Below, one piece after another: positions 45,876 to 56,789 of a stretch of 64,000 bases of DNA (the first letter of the stretch is position 1; each line of letters begins with the position of its first letter). A model generated the notes under the pieces. That model searched no databases, was not told where the DNA came from, and saw nothing but the letters and a program-made list of their open reading frames with translations. Location: contig JAQFVV010012416.1 in the NCBI GenBank assembly GCA_028023455.1, forward strand, positions 4,383,594-4,447,593. The letters run 5' to 3'. This DNA comes from Epiperipatus broadwayi. Its lineage: Eukaryota > Onychophora > Udeonychophora > Euonychophora > Peripatidae. The translations under genes and the position numbers were made by a program.

Positions 45876-46586
45876 ATATAAAAAACCTCTTACCATTTAA
45901 ACAATTATTTAAGAAGTTGAGAAATAGTTGAACAGATTCAAATATTGAAATCAAATTGGTTTCAGTCAATAAGATGAGTGGGAGGTTTTTAAAACATTGT
46001 AATGTAATTTGAAAATGCTGTAAATAGTATTAAAGTGTATAACTGGTAGCTTCTAACAGCAACAAATATTTCAAAGTAATTGCAAATACTTTATATATTT
46101 GCATGCAAAAATGTTGCTCATACAATTAATTGCCATAGTTTTACTGAAAAATAAATACCGGGACTAGATGACTTTTGGGAGAAAGCTGGAAAATGTGTAG
46201 GAATAAATGGAGTAAACAAGGAAACACTGCACTGCCCTCTATTTACAATCAACATATATTTTTATGGTCAATAATGAATTTATTTACTCTTCTAATAAAT
46301 GTATGTTTCAAGTCAAGAAATAAGTAAGGACATATATTAAAAACTTTTTCAGGTGCATGGGCATATATTCTTTTAATACTGCTGCTATTTCTATGAAATA
46401 ACTTCATCCAATATCAGTTTTTATGAATTTAACTTAATCTATTGTTTATATTTGACTTACCAAACTGGTAGGTTGTTTATAACTACTAACTATTTTTTAC
46501 CTTCTTATACCAATCTCTATCTCCTTTTTTGATAAGTCATTAAATATTACTTTAGTTTTTCATCATTTATCTTTAGTAATTAAAAA

Positions 46587-47002
46587 AAGCAAGTCATATA
46601 TAATGTGACATTACTTTTATAAGCTTGTATTTACAAAAATGTAATACAGAGAGTGTACCAATAGCTCAAACAAGCTCTTAATTGATAAGTGCAGTAAGAG
46701 AAAATATTTAAAATGTCTATCCAGAACATTTCTATCTCCAGACCAATTGGTTTTGAGCTTATGGCTCACCTCAGTGAAGAGCTAGAATATTCGGACACTA
46801 GATCTAAAATATCAACTCAAAACCCAGCATTTATTTTATATGTAATATTTAAGTAGAAACTCTGAAGTTTTCAGACATAAAAATATCTTTTACTCCAGCT
46901 ATCTAATTTAAATAGCTATATGGGACTGAACTAAATTAAGATCTACAACTTATCAATTAAGAGCTTGTTTGAGCTATTGGTACGCTCTCTGTATTGCATT
47001 TA
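46587..47002. mobile_element. Family III hammerhead repeat
   Basis: The inverted ends are long and clean: ATGTAATACAGAGAGTGTAC, then CAATAGCTCAAACAAGCTCT, then TAATTGATAAGT near 46638-46690, mirrored at 46930-46998. A minus-strand ribozyme lies in the left half. In the right half the matching segment has been replaced by unrelated sequence. It sits where block D ends in the third array unit, near the spot that carries the hAT-like element in the second unit. Confidence 0.75.
46724..46792 (-). ncRNA. Hammerhead motif, family III, two core changes
   Basis: On the minus strand stem I pairs TCTTCA with TGGAGA and GAATATTC with GAAATGTTC imperfectly. Stem II is a perfect GAGC/GCTC with a CATAA loop. 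Stem III is a 3-bp ACC/GGT with an AATT loop, and the triplet is GTC. The core has CTGAGGT and AAAAC where CTGAGGA and GAAAC are expected, so it is likely dead. Preserved, distinct stems make this a real relative and not chance. Confidence 0.7.
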
Positions 47003-47227
47003 TTTTTAGTTTTTTTTTTTATTTGCGTTTTGTCATATAACTTTGATAATATCTATAAAATTGAAATGGCCTAATTATTATTATTTTTTTTTTTTTAATT
47101 GGTACTGATTTAGTATGGGTTCATGGCTATTTTGAATTCTAAGAACTGCCCAAAAACCCCACTGATAGATTCAAGTGATAAATGACATCGATTAATCTAT
47201 ATGTAGTCTCGATATGACCATTCATTA
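47003..47227. other. AT-rich sequence, nothing recognised
   Basis: No feature is supported. Confidence 0.5.
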
Positions 47228-47455
47228 CAAAATCGCAATTTACATCAATAATTAAAAAATTAAAGTACAAATTTTGTATAATTATGCTCGATATAATCAT
47301 GTAACTAAAACATACAAAGTCATAATTTACATCAATAATTTTAAAATTAAAGCGCAAATTCTTTACAAATATGCAATCATAATCATTCACTAAAAAATTA
47401 CAATTTACATAAATAATTAAAAAATTAGAATGCGAATTTTATAAAATTGTGCTTG
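47228..47455. repeat. ~90-bp tandem repeat, about 2.5 units
   Basis: ACNATTTACATCAATAATTNAAAAATTAAAGTNCAAATTNT-type units start near 47235, 47322 and 47399, separated by ATNATNCTCGATATAATCAT or similar. The last unit merges into the inverted end of the neighbouring element. Confidence 0.75.
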
Positions 47456-48512
47456 ATCGTATGCCAAATCACTGTTGTGTATTCTAAAATGAATTTAGTA
47501 TTTTCCATTCTCACTAATGTTCATCATTAACTATATTCTAACTCAGTCAATGGTATTCCTAAATCTTATACATTATTAAACTTAATAAATCCATATGTTT
47601 AATCAAATACAACAAGCACATGTACAACTAAATAATTGCAGATTTTATTATTTCAAAATACTAAGTAAATAAGAATTATATTACAATATATGCCATAACC
47701 ATATGAAATAAAGCATATTAATTTTACAATTAATAGGATTTTTTCTTACTAGAAAGAAAGTCTGATGTTTGCATGCTTGCTTTGTTCCATGTAGTTAGAA
47801 AAAAAAATGGAGATAAGAAAAAATAGCATTTACATTTCATTTCCTGTGATCACCTGATCCACACTTGATCATGTGAGGTCTTTATGGGCTTTATCTATTT
47901 ACATTCAAGTGATTTTTACCATCAACAAATGAATACAGAAACATGTATAAAGAAAATAATTACAGATTTTATTATTTCAAAATGCTAAATATTGAAGTAG
48001 TTTTAATTATCAAGGAGAATTTTGCTAGAGTAGGTCCACATCAAAATACATACAGTAGAAAGTAACTAAAATAATAACATAAATAAATAAAAATTGTTGA
48101 TTATTTCAAATGTAAAAGAGGTATTGATTTTTAAATAAGATAAACACTAATCTTTTCACTATCAGCATCTTTGAGAAATTTAATAAATAAATCTTTCTCA
48201 TTTAGATTCTTTTTATCCATCCATCAACAAATTGAATCCAAATGGGATTGTAATAGATCCGGTGATTGTATTTAATAAGATTTTAATTCTTTGAAATTAT
48301 AAGGTTGGTATGAACAATTTTATATTATTTGTTTACGTACTTGTTGTATTTGGTTAAAAAATATGGATTTATTAAGTTTAATAATGTATAAGTTTTAGGA
48401 ATACTATTGACTGAGTTAGAATATAGTTAATGATGAACATTAGTGATAATGGAAAATACTAAATTAATTTTAGAATACACAACAGTGATTGGGCATAAGA
48501 CCAAACATAATT
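47445..48512. mobile_element. MITE-like element with ~180-bp inverted arms
   Basis: Arm 47445-47625 and arm 48331-48512 are inverted copies along their whole length (TGCTTGATCGTATGCC against GGCATAAGACCAAACA, ATCACTGTTGTGTATTCTAA, CTAACTCAGTCAATGGTATT). The interior repeats TGCAGATTTTATTATTTCAA-type words near 47635 and 47960. There is no transposase frame and no certain target duplication. The superfamily is unknown. Confidence 0.78.
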
Positions 48513-49244
48513 GTATGATTGTAAATTTGAAAATAAAATCAGTTTACAGATAGGGATGGAGAAAATATTACCAAAGTTTTATGAAAGAAAAATAAAGTTT
48601 GTAAAGTTAGTTTGAGACTAAAATGTTTGTATGAGAATAGAGTGTCTGTATTTTAGATGTGGAATATGTTTATTTATAATTATTTCTTTTTCATCCATAC
48701 ATTTTTTTTTAATTTATAAAAAGAAAGAGCTAGTTTCAATTTTTACTTAGAATTACCCCCCCCCCCCCTCCTCGTTCTTTAATATTAAAACTTTCTTTTA
48801 TTTTTTAAAAAAAAGGTGACTCAATACTTTATTTTTGCAAGTTTGCGTTAAAAAAAAAACTCTTTAAAACCCATATTCTGTTTTTATTTTATTATTCTCA
48901 CTTTTCTTTTTAAAATCAATTTGATCATTTATTTTAAAATAATTATATATGTAATGCAGAATATCTGTGTGTTTTTAACCCATATATTCGATAGCAGTAT
49001 AATATATATATATATAAGATTCATGATGACACTAAAGGGAGCTTACTGTTTTTTGGTGCAAAGCAAAAACTTTAGATACCAAAAAAAGTAGGCAAAAATA
49101 GAAAAAGAATTTTGATTGTAGATATAGTTTACATAAAGATAGAAAAGTATTAAGTGTTTGTTCTTTAAGTGTGGATATGGAGAAAGGAGGAGAATAAATT
49201 GTAGAGAATAGATGAAGTCTAAAAATGAGAGGAATGAAAGAAGT
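48513..49244. other. AT-rich sequence with a C11 run
   Basis: A C run lies near 48757 and a TA run near 49003. The minus-strand frame at 49032-49268 has no known domain. No gene is supported. Confidence 0.5.
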
Positions 49245-49480
49245 AAAGTGCAGTGCTCTCAGATCCAAGACTCCTCACTGCTGAAAGCCACTAGTTGGAC
49301 ACTAGTCTGGGGATAATGCACAGGCACAAGATAGGGATTTTATGCACAAACCTTCCTGCATCCATTGATTACTCTGGCATGCACTGAGTGGCACTGCTGT
49401 CTGAAGAATTTTGCTTCTATGTAAACAGCTTATGTAAGCATAAAGAATGGTGATCGTGTGAATTACAGTGGTGTTAATCA
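49245..49480. mobile_element. Family I hammerhead repeat, right arm with outer terminus
   Basis: It runs from AAGTGCAGTGCTCTCAGATC through a ribozyme relic and tail (GCACTGAGTGGCACTGCTGT) to TTATGTAAGCATAAAGAATGG with TGATCGTGTG, the outer terminus. The left half is absent. Confidence 0.8.
49257..49322 (+). ncRNA. Degenerate hammerhead motif, family I
   Basis: The core reads CTGCTGA for CTGATGA and GACAC for GAAAC, and stem II no longer pairs (AGC against GTT). TAGTCTGGGGATA survives. It is inactive by sequence. Confidence 0.7.
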
Positions 49481-51222
49481 AAGGATGGAGATGACATTGC
49501 ACAAATGCACAATCCTATACTCATAGTTAGTTATTATGAAAGGCTTATGGTAACAAAGTTCTACATTTTATAAGAACTGAAGATAGTTAGGCAGAAAAAG
49601 TGCAGAGAGAGAATAAGAAAAAGAGCAAAAATATCCACATCCTCATATATATTTATTTATAGAAAAAAAAAGATAGAAGTGAAAAATTTATATAGTAAAA
49701 ACAGTCATATAATTAGTTGTTTAGAAAGTCATGTGATCTGTGTATGCCCTAATGATGGGTCAAGCAAAACAAACCCATTGAACATGCATTTTTTAATATT
49801 AATTATACCACAATTGATCCTGAAATCTTTATTCAAATCTACCACTTCACAGTTGTACTAAAACACATAAGAACTATGCATGTAATTTAAGAGATGGAAA
49901 TATGACTTGCATAAACGTACAATCCCATTATTACAGTTAGTGCATGAAATAGCCAATAGCATGAAATACCCATAAAGATTAAGCTCTATGATAACCTAGT
50001 GTTTGAAGCAATTGGATAAAAAAAAATTTTTTTAAATGAAGATGTAATAATTTGTATTTATAAATATAAGCATACATATCGATTAATAAATAAAAATGAG
50101 TATGAAAGAGTACTGAATTATACCTGTAAGGGCAGGCTAATAGTATACATGTAAACTATATATGTGTGATATCAAATATATCGCATAAGTGATCGTTTAA
50201 CTGATGATTCTTGGCCAACCATTTGTGATTTCTAACCAAAAATAATTTCAAAGCTTTAACGTCTTTAATTTTTTGCATTTTTAAATATATTTTATCATTT
50301 TTGATAAAAATGAGATTAAAACTGTTTTTTTCCTATTTGTTCTTCTTTATTTAATCTTTCAATATAATTGCTAGACATTTTAGAAAGAAACGTTAAATTG
50401 ATCTTTTGTTTATTTTGAATGAAAGATATTTGTCACACGCATGTGCAGTACTAAAATAGAAAATGTAGATAAACTTATCTCTTGAGTAATTTGCGTACTA
50501 ATTGATTTGTAAAGTTATCTTTGAAAATATGAAATATTGGTTTAGAGTCTTAAAAGAAATATTTCAGCTTTAATCTGCGCTTATGGTTTTTGATTTTATC
50601 ACTTTGAAAGACTTGAATAAAAAAAACTAAAAGAGAATTTATAGATCAAAAAAGAAAATCTTAAAATTGTTTATTTATATAAACAGTTTATAATTTCACT
50701 AATAAAACTGAAATTCTTACAACACAATTGAGATCAAATGTTTGAGTCAATTTATATAATTAAAATTTAGATTTACACTAAACTTATTCATTATAGTTAG
50801 TTAAACATCTTAAGTGCAGTAATTTTAAGATACCACCTTAAATATATAAAATAATATTAAAGAAAAGTTTATACACATTTCTATAATCATAGCAAAATAA
50901 TCAAATTTTATAATTTGCAGAGAACTATCTTTTTTAAAAGAATACTATGATTTCACTGTTCTGGAAATGAATTTAGGAGTTGTATTATTTTGTTTTTGGA
51001 AATTATTAAAAATGGATATGCAGTGATTTTTAATTGGGCACAAAAATATAATATTTTTATAATATTATTATCAAAACAGTAATATAATTACATAAAGCAG
51101 TCTATTTTTCTAATTAAAAAAATCAATATAATCTAATAACCCAGGTAAAATGTAGCCTTTAAACAACCTACTATAAAGAGCATTGTTTTTCAACTATTCC
51201 TCTTCTTAGAGAAATAGTGATG
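49481..51222. other. AT-rich sequence, nothing recognised
   Basis: No coding, RNA or repeat feature can be supported in this 1.7-kb stretch. Confidence 0.5.
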
Positions 51223-51227
51223 AAGAT

Positions 51228-51979
51228 TGTAGTGTTTGTAAAAATGGCAGACATTTTTGTGCACTCCAGAAAAAACTAGAATTTATTTGAGAAGTTGTTT
51301 TTAGATCGCGCTCTGATAACTGAGGAATTTAATTAATGCATTGACGTAATGGCGATCGACAATTCCAATAAATATTTGCTGATTACAAATATTTCTGGAT
51401 AAGAGATGTTGCCTTATTGGACGATGTTTTGATTGATTGTTGCAGTTATCAGAGAGTGATAAGAGGACCGTGTAACATCTAAGCAGAACAGTAGTTGAGT
51501 AGCAGTATTTGAGTAGACGTTTGTTTAACACCAGCAGAGATATCTCGCATTAGTGCTTGCAGTTAATGACCAGCACCCAGTGGAAATGTAGTTCATATGT
51601 ATAGCTGAAGGAGACCGCAGCATAGACATTCAGACCTTTCGTTGGAGAGCATTCATTGCAGACCAATTCGTTGGAGAGCACATTGCAGACCAATTTGTTG
51701 GAGAGCATTCATTGCAGACCAATTCATTGGAGAGCATTCGTTGCAGACCAATTCGTTGGAGAGCACGTTGCAGACCAATTTGTTGGAGAGCATCCGCTTG
51801 CAGACCATTCGTTTGGAGAGCACCCAGTACAGAGAATACAGAGTATATTCAGAGCATTCATTGCAGACCATTTGTTGGAGAGCATACGCAGCAGAGCATT
51901 AGTGGCAAGAAAACAGCGTGGAATTGAACATTAGAGAACGTTATTGGATAGCCACACAGTCATAAGTGCAGATATAACA
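51228..51979 (+). repeat. 5' LTR
   Basis: It starts TGTAGTGTTTGTAAAAATGG and ends AGTGCAGATATAACA. It includes a minisatellite. Relative to the 3' LTR it has an extra ~16 bp near 51292 and lacks ~15 bp at the start of the minisatellite, so equal length is coincidental. Confidence 0.92.
51641..51820 (+). repeat. Minisatellite inside the 5' LTR
   Basis: Six units of 27-29 bp follow the pattern GTTGGAGAGCA, then TTCATT or nothing, then GCAGACCAATT. The 27-bp and 29-bp forms are mixed. All three plus-strand frames and one minus-strand frame are open across it, which produces ORFs rich in QTNSLES or CRPIRWRA; these are not convincing proteins. Confidence 0.9.
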
Positions 51980-51980
51980 T

Positions 51981-51998
51981 TGGCACAGTCACATTTGG
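51981..51998 (+). promoter_or_regulatory. Probable primer-binding site
   Basis: TGGCACAGTC begins two bases after the LTR end, with TGG complementary to a tRNA CCA tail. It resembles the TGGCGCAGTC class of primer sites used by many LTR elements. The matching tRNA is not assigned. Confidence 0.65.
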
Positions 51999-52310
51999 AA
52001 CCTGTAAATAGTGAATAAGTTAGATGGAGAAACCTGGTGAAAATGGAAATCCCAGTTAGTAATGTTAATAACGGAAGTGAATGGCTAAAGTTTTCATTGC
52101 AAGTTTACATGATGAAACATTGGTGAAAGTTTGGAAATAAAACGTTTGTGCAGTTAACATCAGAAGCTGAGTTTACCATGCTTGCACAGTCACCATTGAA
52201 CATAATTGGTGAAAAAGTTTCAGCAGCAGTTAAATCGTATATTTTTAAGTGAAATAACAGAAAAGTAGGAATATAAAAACAACACCAAGGAATAGCAACA
52301 AGGGTTTTTC
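51999..52310 (+). other. Interior of the LTR element, non-coding
   Basis: About 310 bp without a frame of note. It may hold a packaging signal; ACAGTCACATTTGG and ACAGTCACCATTGAAC form a loose internal repeat, as do TTGGTGAAAGTTTGG and TTGGTGAAAAAGTTTC. Confidence 0.55.
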
Positions 52311-52325
52311 TGGAGTGGAGGGAGG
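52311..52325 (+). promoter_or_regulatory. Polypurine tract
   Basis: TGGAGTGGAGGGAGG ends exactly at the first base of the 3' LTR, the expected position for plus-strand DNA priming. Confidence 0.82.
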
Positions 52326-53077
52326 TGTAGTGATTGTAAAAATGGCAGACATTTTTGTGCATTCCAGAAAAAAACTAGAATTTATTGATCACACTCTGAT
52401 AACTGAGGAATTTAATTAATTTATTGACATAATGGCGATTGACAATTCCAAGAAATATTTGCTGATTACAAATATTTCTGGATAAGAGACATTGCCTTAT
52501 TGGACGATGTATTGATTGATTGTTGCAGTTATCAAAGAGCGATAACAGGACTGTGTAACATCTAAGCAGAGCAGTAGTTGAGTAGCAGTATTTGAGTAGA
52601 CGTCTGTTTAACACCAGCAGAGATATCTCATGTTAGTGCTTGTGGTTAATGACCAATGCCCAGTGGAAATGTAGTTCACAGGTATAGCTGAAGGAGACTG
52701 CAGTGGAGATATTCAGACCTTTCGTTGCAGACCAATTCATTGGAGAGCATTTGTTGCAGACCAATTTGTTGGAGAGCACATTGCAAACCAATTTGTTGGA
52801 GAGCATTTGTTGCAGACCAATTCATTGGAGAGCATTCATTTCAGACCAATTCATTGGAGAGCACATTGCAGACCAATTTGTTGGAGAGCATCCGCTTGCA
52901 GACCATTTGTTTGGAGAGCATCCAGTGCAGAGAATACAGAGTATATTCAGAGCATTCATTGCAGACCATTCATTGGAGAGCATATGCAGCAGAGCATTAG
53001 TGGCAAGAAAACAGCATGGAATTGAACATTAGTGAATGTTATTGGATAGCCGCACAGTCGTAAGTGCGGATATAACA
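52326..53077 (+). repeat. 3' LTR
   Basis: It starts TGTAGTGATTGTAAAAATGG and ends AGTGCGGATATAACA, and is 752 bp like the 5' LTR. Its minisatellite (52724-52925) is about 20 bp longer than that of the 5' LTR. Confidence 0.92.
52724..52925 (+). repeat. Minisatellite inside the 3' LTR
   Basis: Six units of 27-29 bp plus an additional half unit at the start (GTTGCAGACCAATTC). Unit order matches the 5' LTR except for that half unit. Confidence 0.9.
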
Positions 53078-53082
53078 AAGAC

Positions 53083-53604
53083 TTTTCGTATTAAGCTTGC
53101 CAATTATAGCTTGTGATAATTTTTAGCAGTTTACATTCACCATCTTCGATTTATTCTCTATTGCAGTAGAGCATAAATAATGAGTCATGGCATCTTGAGA
53201 GATTGATGAAAAATTTTTGGTGGTCTGGAATTCTCAAAAAAATTATGCATAGCTGTAAAAAAAAACTTTTTTTAAAGCTAAAAATAAAATCTCTTATGTA
53301 AAATCCCTATTCTATCTGTTGTCTGAATGAATGTTTGTCCTTAATGCTGTTAATTGGTTGCTTTAACTTACTGTATTTTAATTGTTTGCTTTAACAAATT
53401 ACAAAAATGATGAATTTGACAGCATCAAAAAAAAAACTTAATATATAACTATACTTAACTAAATCATAATTTATATTATGAACATTTTATGCAAAGGAAG
53501 TAATTTCACACTTTAATAATCTGCAATTTTTATTATGAAGTGTGTTTTCTGTGAAGGAAGTAATCCTGCCATTAATAAAAAGTGCTTGGAAAAAAATTAG
53601 TATA
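53083..53604. other. AT-rich sequence, nothing recognised
   Basis: GAAGGAAGTAATTTCACACTTTAAT and GAAGGAAGTAATCCTGCCATTAAT at about 53495 and 53553 are a small duplication. No gene is supported. Confidence 0.5.
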
Positions 53605-54228
53605 CACCTGGGTCTCATTTTAAGCCATAGATAGGTTCCTCAGAAAACACACACAAAAGAAATCACACAAAAATAGACTTAACCTACCTTGGAAAATGCG
53701 AGGTTCTGTAATTTTTGGAAATCAGCATAAAAGCAAAGCAACAAGGAAAAATTACTTTAAAATTCGCATTAAAAAAATAAGGACATAAAGTATGACTAAT
53801 AAAAAATTTCAAGATTTGAAAAAAATTAATCCAAGACAAACTTTTATTACTTTTTTTATTAACTACAGTATTTAATTTTATATTTTTTCATACATATTTT
53901 AATCATTACCGCTATTTGACAATATGCGTTTGTGAACTGATAAATCAGATTCGTGATGTGATGTACAACTAGCGCCACTTTCAGTCTTGTGTTGTGTTAA
54001 TAGTTTTCTGTTTCTATATTTAAAAAATAAGACCGCAATCAAAACAAAAAGATTATACATTATCATTAGAAAGATTATTTTCAGTTTATAAAATCAGTAA
54101 AATCTTCGTTATTATTTATTTTACTAATCTAAAAAAATATTTATTTCTATTAATATCTAACAAAATACGTTTTAAAAGTTTAAAATTTTTGAATACTTAT
54201 TGTGATATTTTTATACTTATGTATAAAT
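53605..54228 (-). mobile_element. CACCTGGGTCTC element, half copy
   Basis: It begins with CACCTGGGTCTCATTTTAAG and GATAGGTTCCTCAGAAAAC and matches the right part of 58031-58921 in reverse (for instance CAATATGCGTTTGTGAACTG, CCACTTTCAGTCTTGTGTTG). The match ends near CTTATGTATAA at 54220, so only one half remains. TA flanks its outer end. Confidence 0.82.
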
Positions 54229-56789
54229 GAATGACCAGCAATAATATTAAATGAACTGTCAATCTTGTGACTGGATTTGATGTGGGTCTACTGTAGACCA
54301 TGCCAACTATTTAGCCTTTGCCAGCTTGGAGCAATTATTTAACTATTAATTTGGATGAACAACCTAAGTGCTCATCCATTAGAATCTATAACACTAAAAA
54401 CAATAATGCTGGGATATTAAAACACGCTGATCATCATCAATGTTCTGGCCACTTAGTACCATTAATTAACTGGCCAACTGTAAATTTAATTTCTAATAGA
54501 TTAAATTAAATAAAATGTAGTGTATGGGTTTTGAAGAATATAATCTTTGCACCAAGCCAGGACAATGTCATACTGGCTGCCCTTGCACTAAAATACATCT
54601 TTCCAAATACCAGACCATTGTGCTTGAATCTAGATCAGAGAACATAAGCCATATTACTGTTTTGTGATTAAGAGATGATGCAAACACATAATATAATCTA
54701 AAAACCATTTATAATTAAGTTCACTAGAATAATTTTAACAAGTGAATACAAGTTTATTAATAACAATAAAAAAATTATGAAGTTAAGGTCTCTAAAATAA
54801 GGTTATGTGTATATAAGCTTTCTGATTTTGATTAAAATACATAAATTTAAGTTATATTGTGATTCATATAAAACACCTATATATATTTACACACAGGCAT
54901 GCTGTATAATTTCTGGACATATTTGAATAGTCATAACATAATCATAAAAATTTTAAGTATAAATATGATTAAAATTTACATATACATGTAACACACATTG
55001 ATGTATGCACACAGACATGTGGAATTATAATTACTAGACATTTGAATTGTTATAAAATAATAATAAAATAAATGTTTAAAATTTTAACTTGTACAAAAAT
55101 ATCATAAATGATTAAAATTTACTTATATGTGTTTATATGACACTTGTTGATATATACGCACACAGATATGCAGTACATTTGATAGATATATTTTATCATC
55201 ATTACATAAAACAATTCGATTAAAATTTTACATATCTGCTGACATTTATCTATTTTAATTTGGTCACAATAATAAAAGTTATTCAAAATATACTTTCCAT
55301 AATTAATTCCTTGCTTAAAATACATTAAGAATATATAAAATTCACATATACATGTGTAACATAAAAAAAAATAGTATGAATCAATTAATGAACATAAGTT
55401 TTTTTTTAAAAAAAATGCTATCAATTTTTATTTTTATTTTTTTTGACAGGTTACTCTAAAAAAATTGCTTTTTAGATTTCTTTTTTTTAAAAAAATAGGA
55501 TCTAAAATAATTAATTCTTTATTCTTATATTTTTAATCCAAGCAAGGTTATTTCTCTTTGTTTCACTCTTAAAATGTCTTTTTTTACAGTCAAGTATTTT
55601 TTCTTCTTAAAAATAAAATAAAATCAGTCCTGATATGGTTACTGTTGATTGATTAATTATAATGTCTTTAAATTTAAAAATATAGATTTTAAATATTTTC
55701 ATTTATTCTCTTGAAAAGGTAAATATAACAATGTCTATGAATTAAATCTTTATTTTTAGACATTTAATTTAAGAAAATTATTTTCTTGTACATTTTAAGT
55801 TATGTTAAAATGTCATTTTAGGAAATATTAAAATAACTCACTTTATATTTATATGACCCAGTACATTTACTGTGGTTCCTTGCATATAGATAAAACTGTA
55901 TACATATACCAATGCTTTCTCCAGGAAATTGGTGGATTTTTTTGATGGGATCAGTCCAGGATTGTCTCATCATTAGGACATGTATAATCAGATAACTTTA
56001 GGAAAACTAGCTATATTCATCCACACTGTTAAGTTTAAACATTTTTGAAAGAAAATAGCTTCACTGATGTGTGTTTAGAGTGTAGCATAGTAATAACTAA
56101 GGTTATGAATATAGGATGTTGGGTCTGATTTCTATATGCATTTATACTCTACCATAGTGATTAGAGAATAGCTATTTGATTTGCTCTCTTTGCATTTACA
56201 TCTTCATGACCATTTTCTGTCCTGATCTGCTAGCCAACTTACTGCAAGCCATTCTGGACAGCTTGCCAACTAACTATAACAAACTAGCCAATTCTTCTGG
56301 CCAGTTCTTACAAATATTATTCAAAACTCAAAACTAATCTTTTTATCAAAACTTTTATTGCTAGATTGCTGAGGTAACAAAAGCACATTAATTGAAAACT
56401 GTTCTTATCTTTATAATCCTTTCAAAAGCACTTTTAATTAAAAGCTACATTTTGGAAATTTTACCAGATTTTTAAAAATAGATAATATAAATTTTTACAG
56501 TTATCAGATCTATTATTATAATACATGTTTGTTTTTTAATTTTAAAATCAGAATTCAATAAAAATATATATTAGACCTTTTTTAAATGTTTAATTTATAA
56601 TAAAACTATTTTAAATTCAGAATTATTTAAACCTTTATAGTTATTATTCTCAGTGACATATAGAAAAATATCTACAAAATTTTTGTCTGTTTATTTCTTT
56701 TCTTTTACTTTATATATATATATATATATATGGGCACAGACAAACTATGTTGTATGCCATGTAATCCAAATTGTTACAATATATATATA
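54229..56789. other. AT-rich sequence, nothing recognised
   Basis: Words such as ACACACNNNTGATGTATNCNCACAGACATG recur near 54890, 54990 and 55135 at roughly 100-140-bp spacing, indicating a worn tandem repeat (54870-55230). A TA run lies at 56701-56731. No gene is supported. Confidence 0.5.

Larger units (their letters stand above)
34830..46575. repeat. Degraded macrosatellite, unit about 2.3 kb or more
   Basis: The same ordered blocks return three times. Block A (TTTTGCAGTNNAAAATAATNTGGCCTTTGAACTTACA-type) is at 34850-35045, 37115-37300 and 41820-41990. Block B (TTTACCTTCATATCTTAGNCCTGCTCCCTTAATG-type) is at 35060-35760, 38880-39100 and 42190-42600. Block C (TTTCTGCATTTTCAGTTTTTACCA-type) is at 35800-36200, 39110-39480 and 42700-43100. 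Block D (TTATTAGGTAAATC, then AATGTAATTTGTCCATAGTC) is at 36470-36660, 39750-39960 and 45110-45270. Block E (CACTTGCAAAAGTGC) is at 36840-37090 and 41480-41770. The first unit spans 2.27 kb; later ones are enlarged by insertions. No coding capacity is apparent. Confidence 0.82.
51228..53077 (+). mobile_element. Complete non-coding LTR retrotransposon (1,850 bp)
   Basis: Two direct 752-bp LTRs, each TGTAGTG...GATATAACA, flank a 346-bp interior. The interior starts with a primer-site-like TGGCACAGTC and ends with the purine tract TGGAGTGGAGGGAGG. Flanks AAGAT and AAGAC suggest a 5-bp target duplication with one change. No gag or pol remains, so the element must have been moved by another's machinery, like TRIM elements, though its LTRs are longer than usual for those. 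LTRs differ at many sites, so it is not recent. Confidence 0.92.

Noticed and set aside
51300-51360. CTGAGGA in the LTRs as a hammerhead core
   Set aside because: No GAAAC segment or pairing stems follow in either LTR.
51641-52925. CRISPR-like array
   Set aside because: Units are contiguous tandem repeats without unique spacers, in an animal-type genome.
51642-53032. Several overlapping open frames with QTNSLES or CRPIRWRA repeats
   Set aside because: They arise from the stop-poor LTR minisatellite in multiple frames; no start context, domain or conservation supports a protein.
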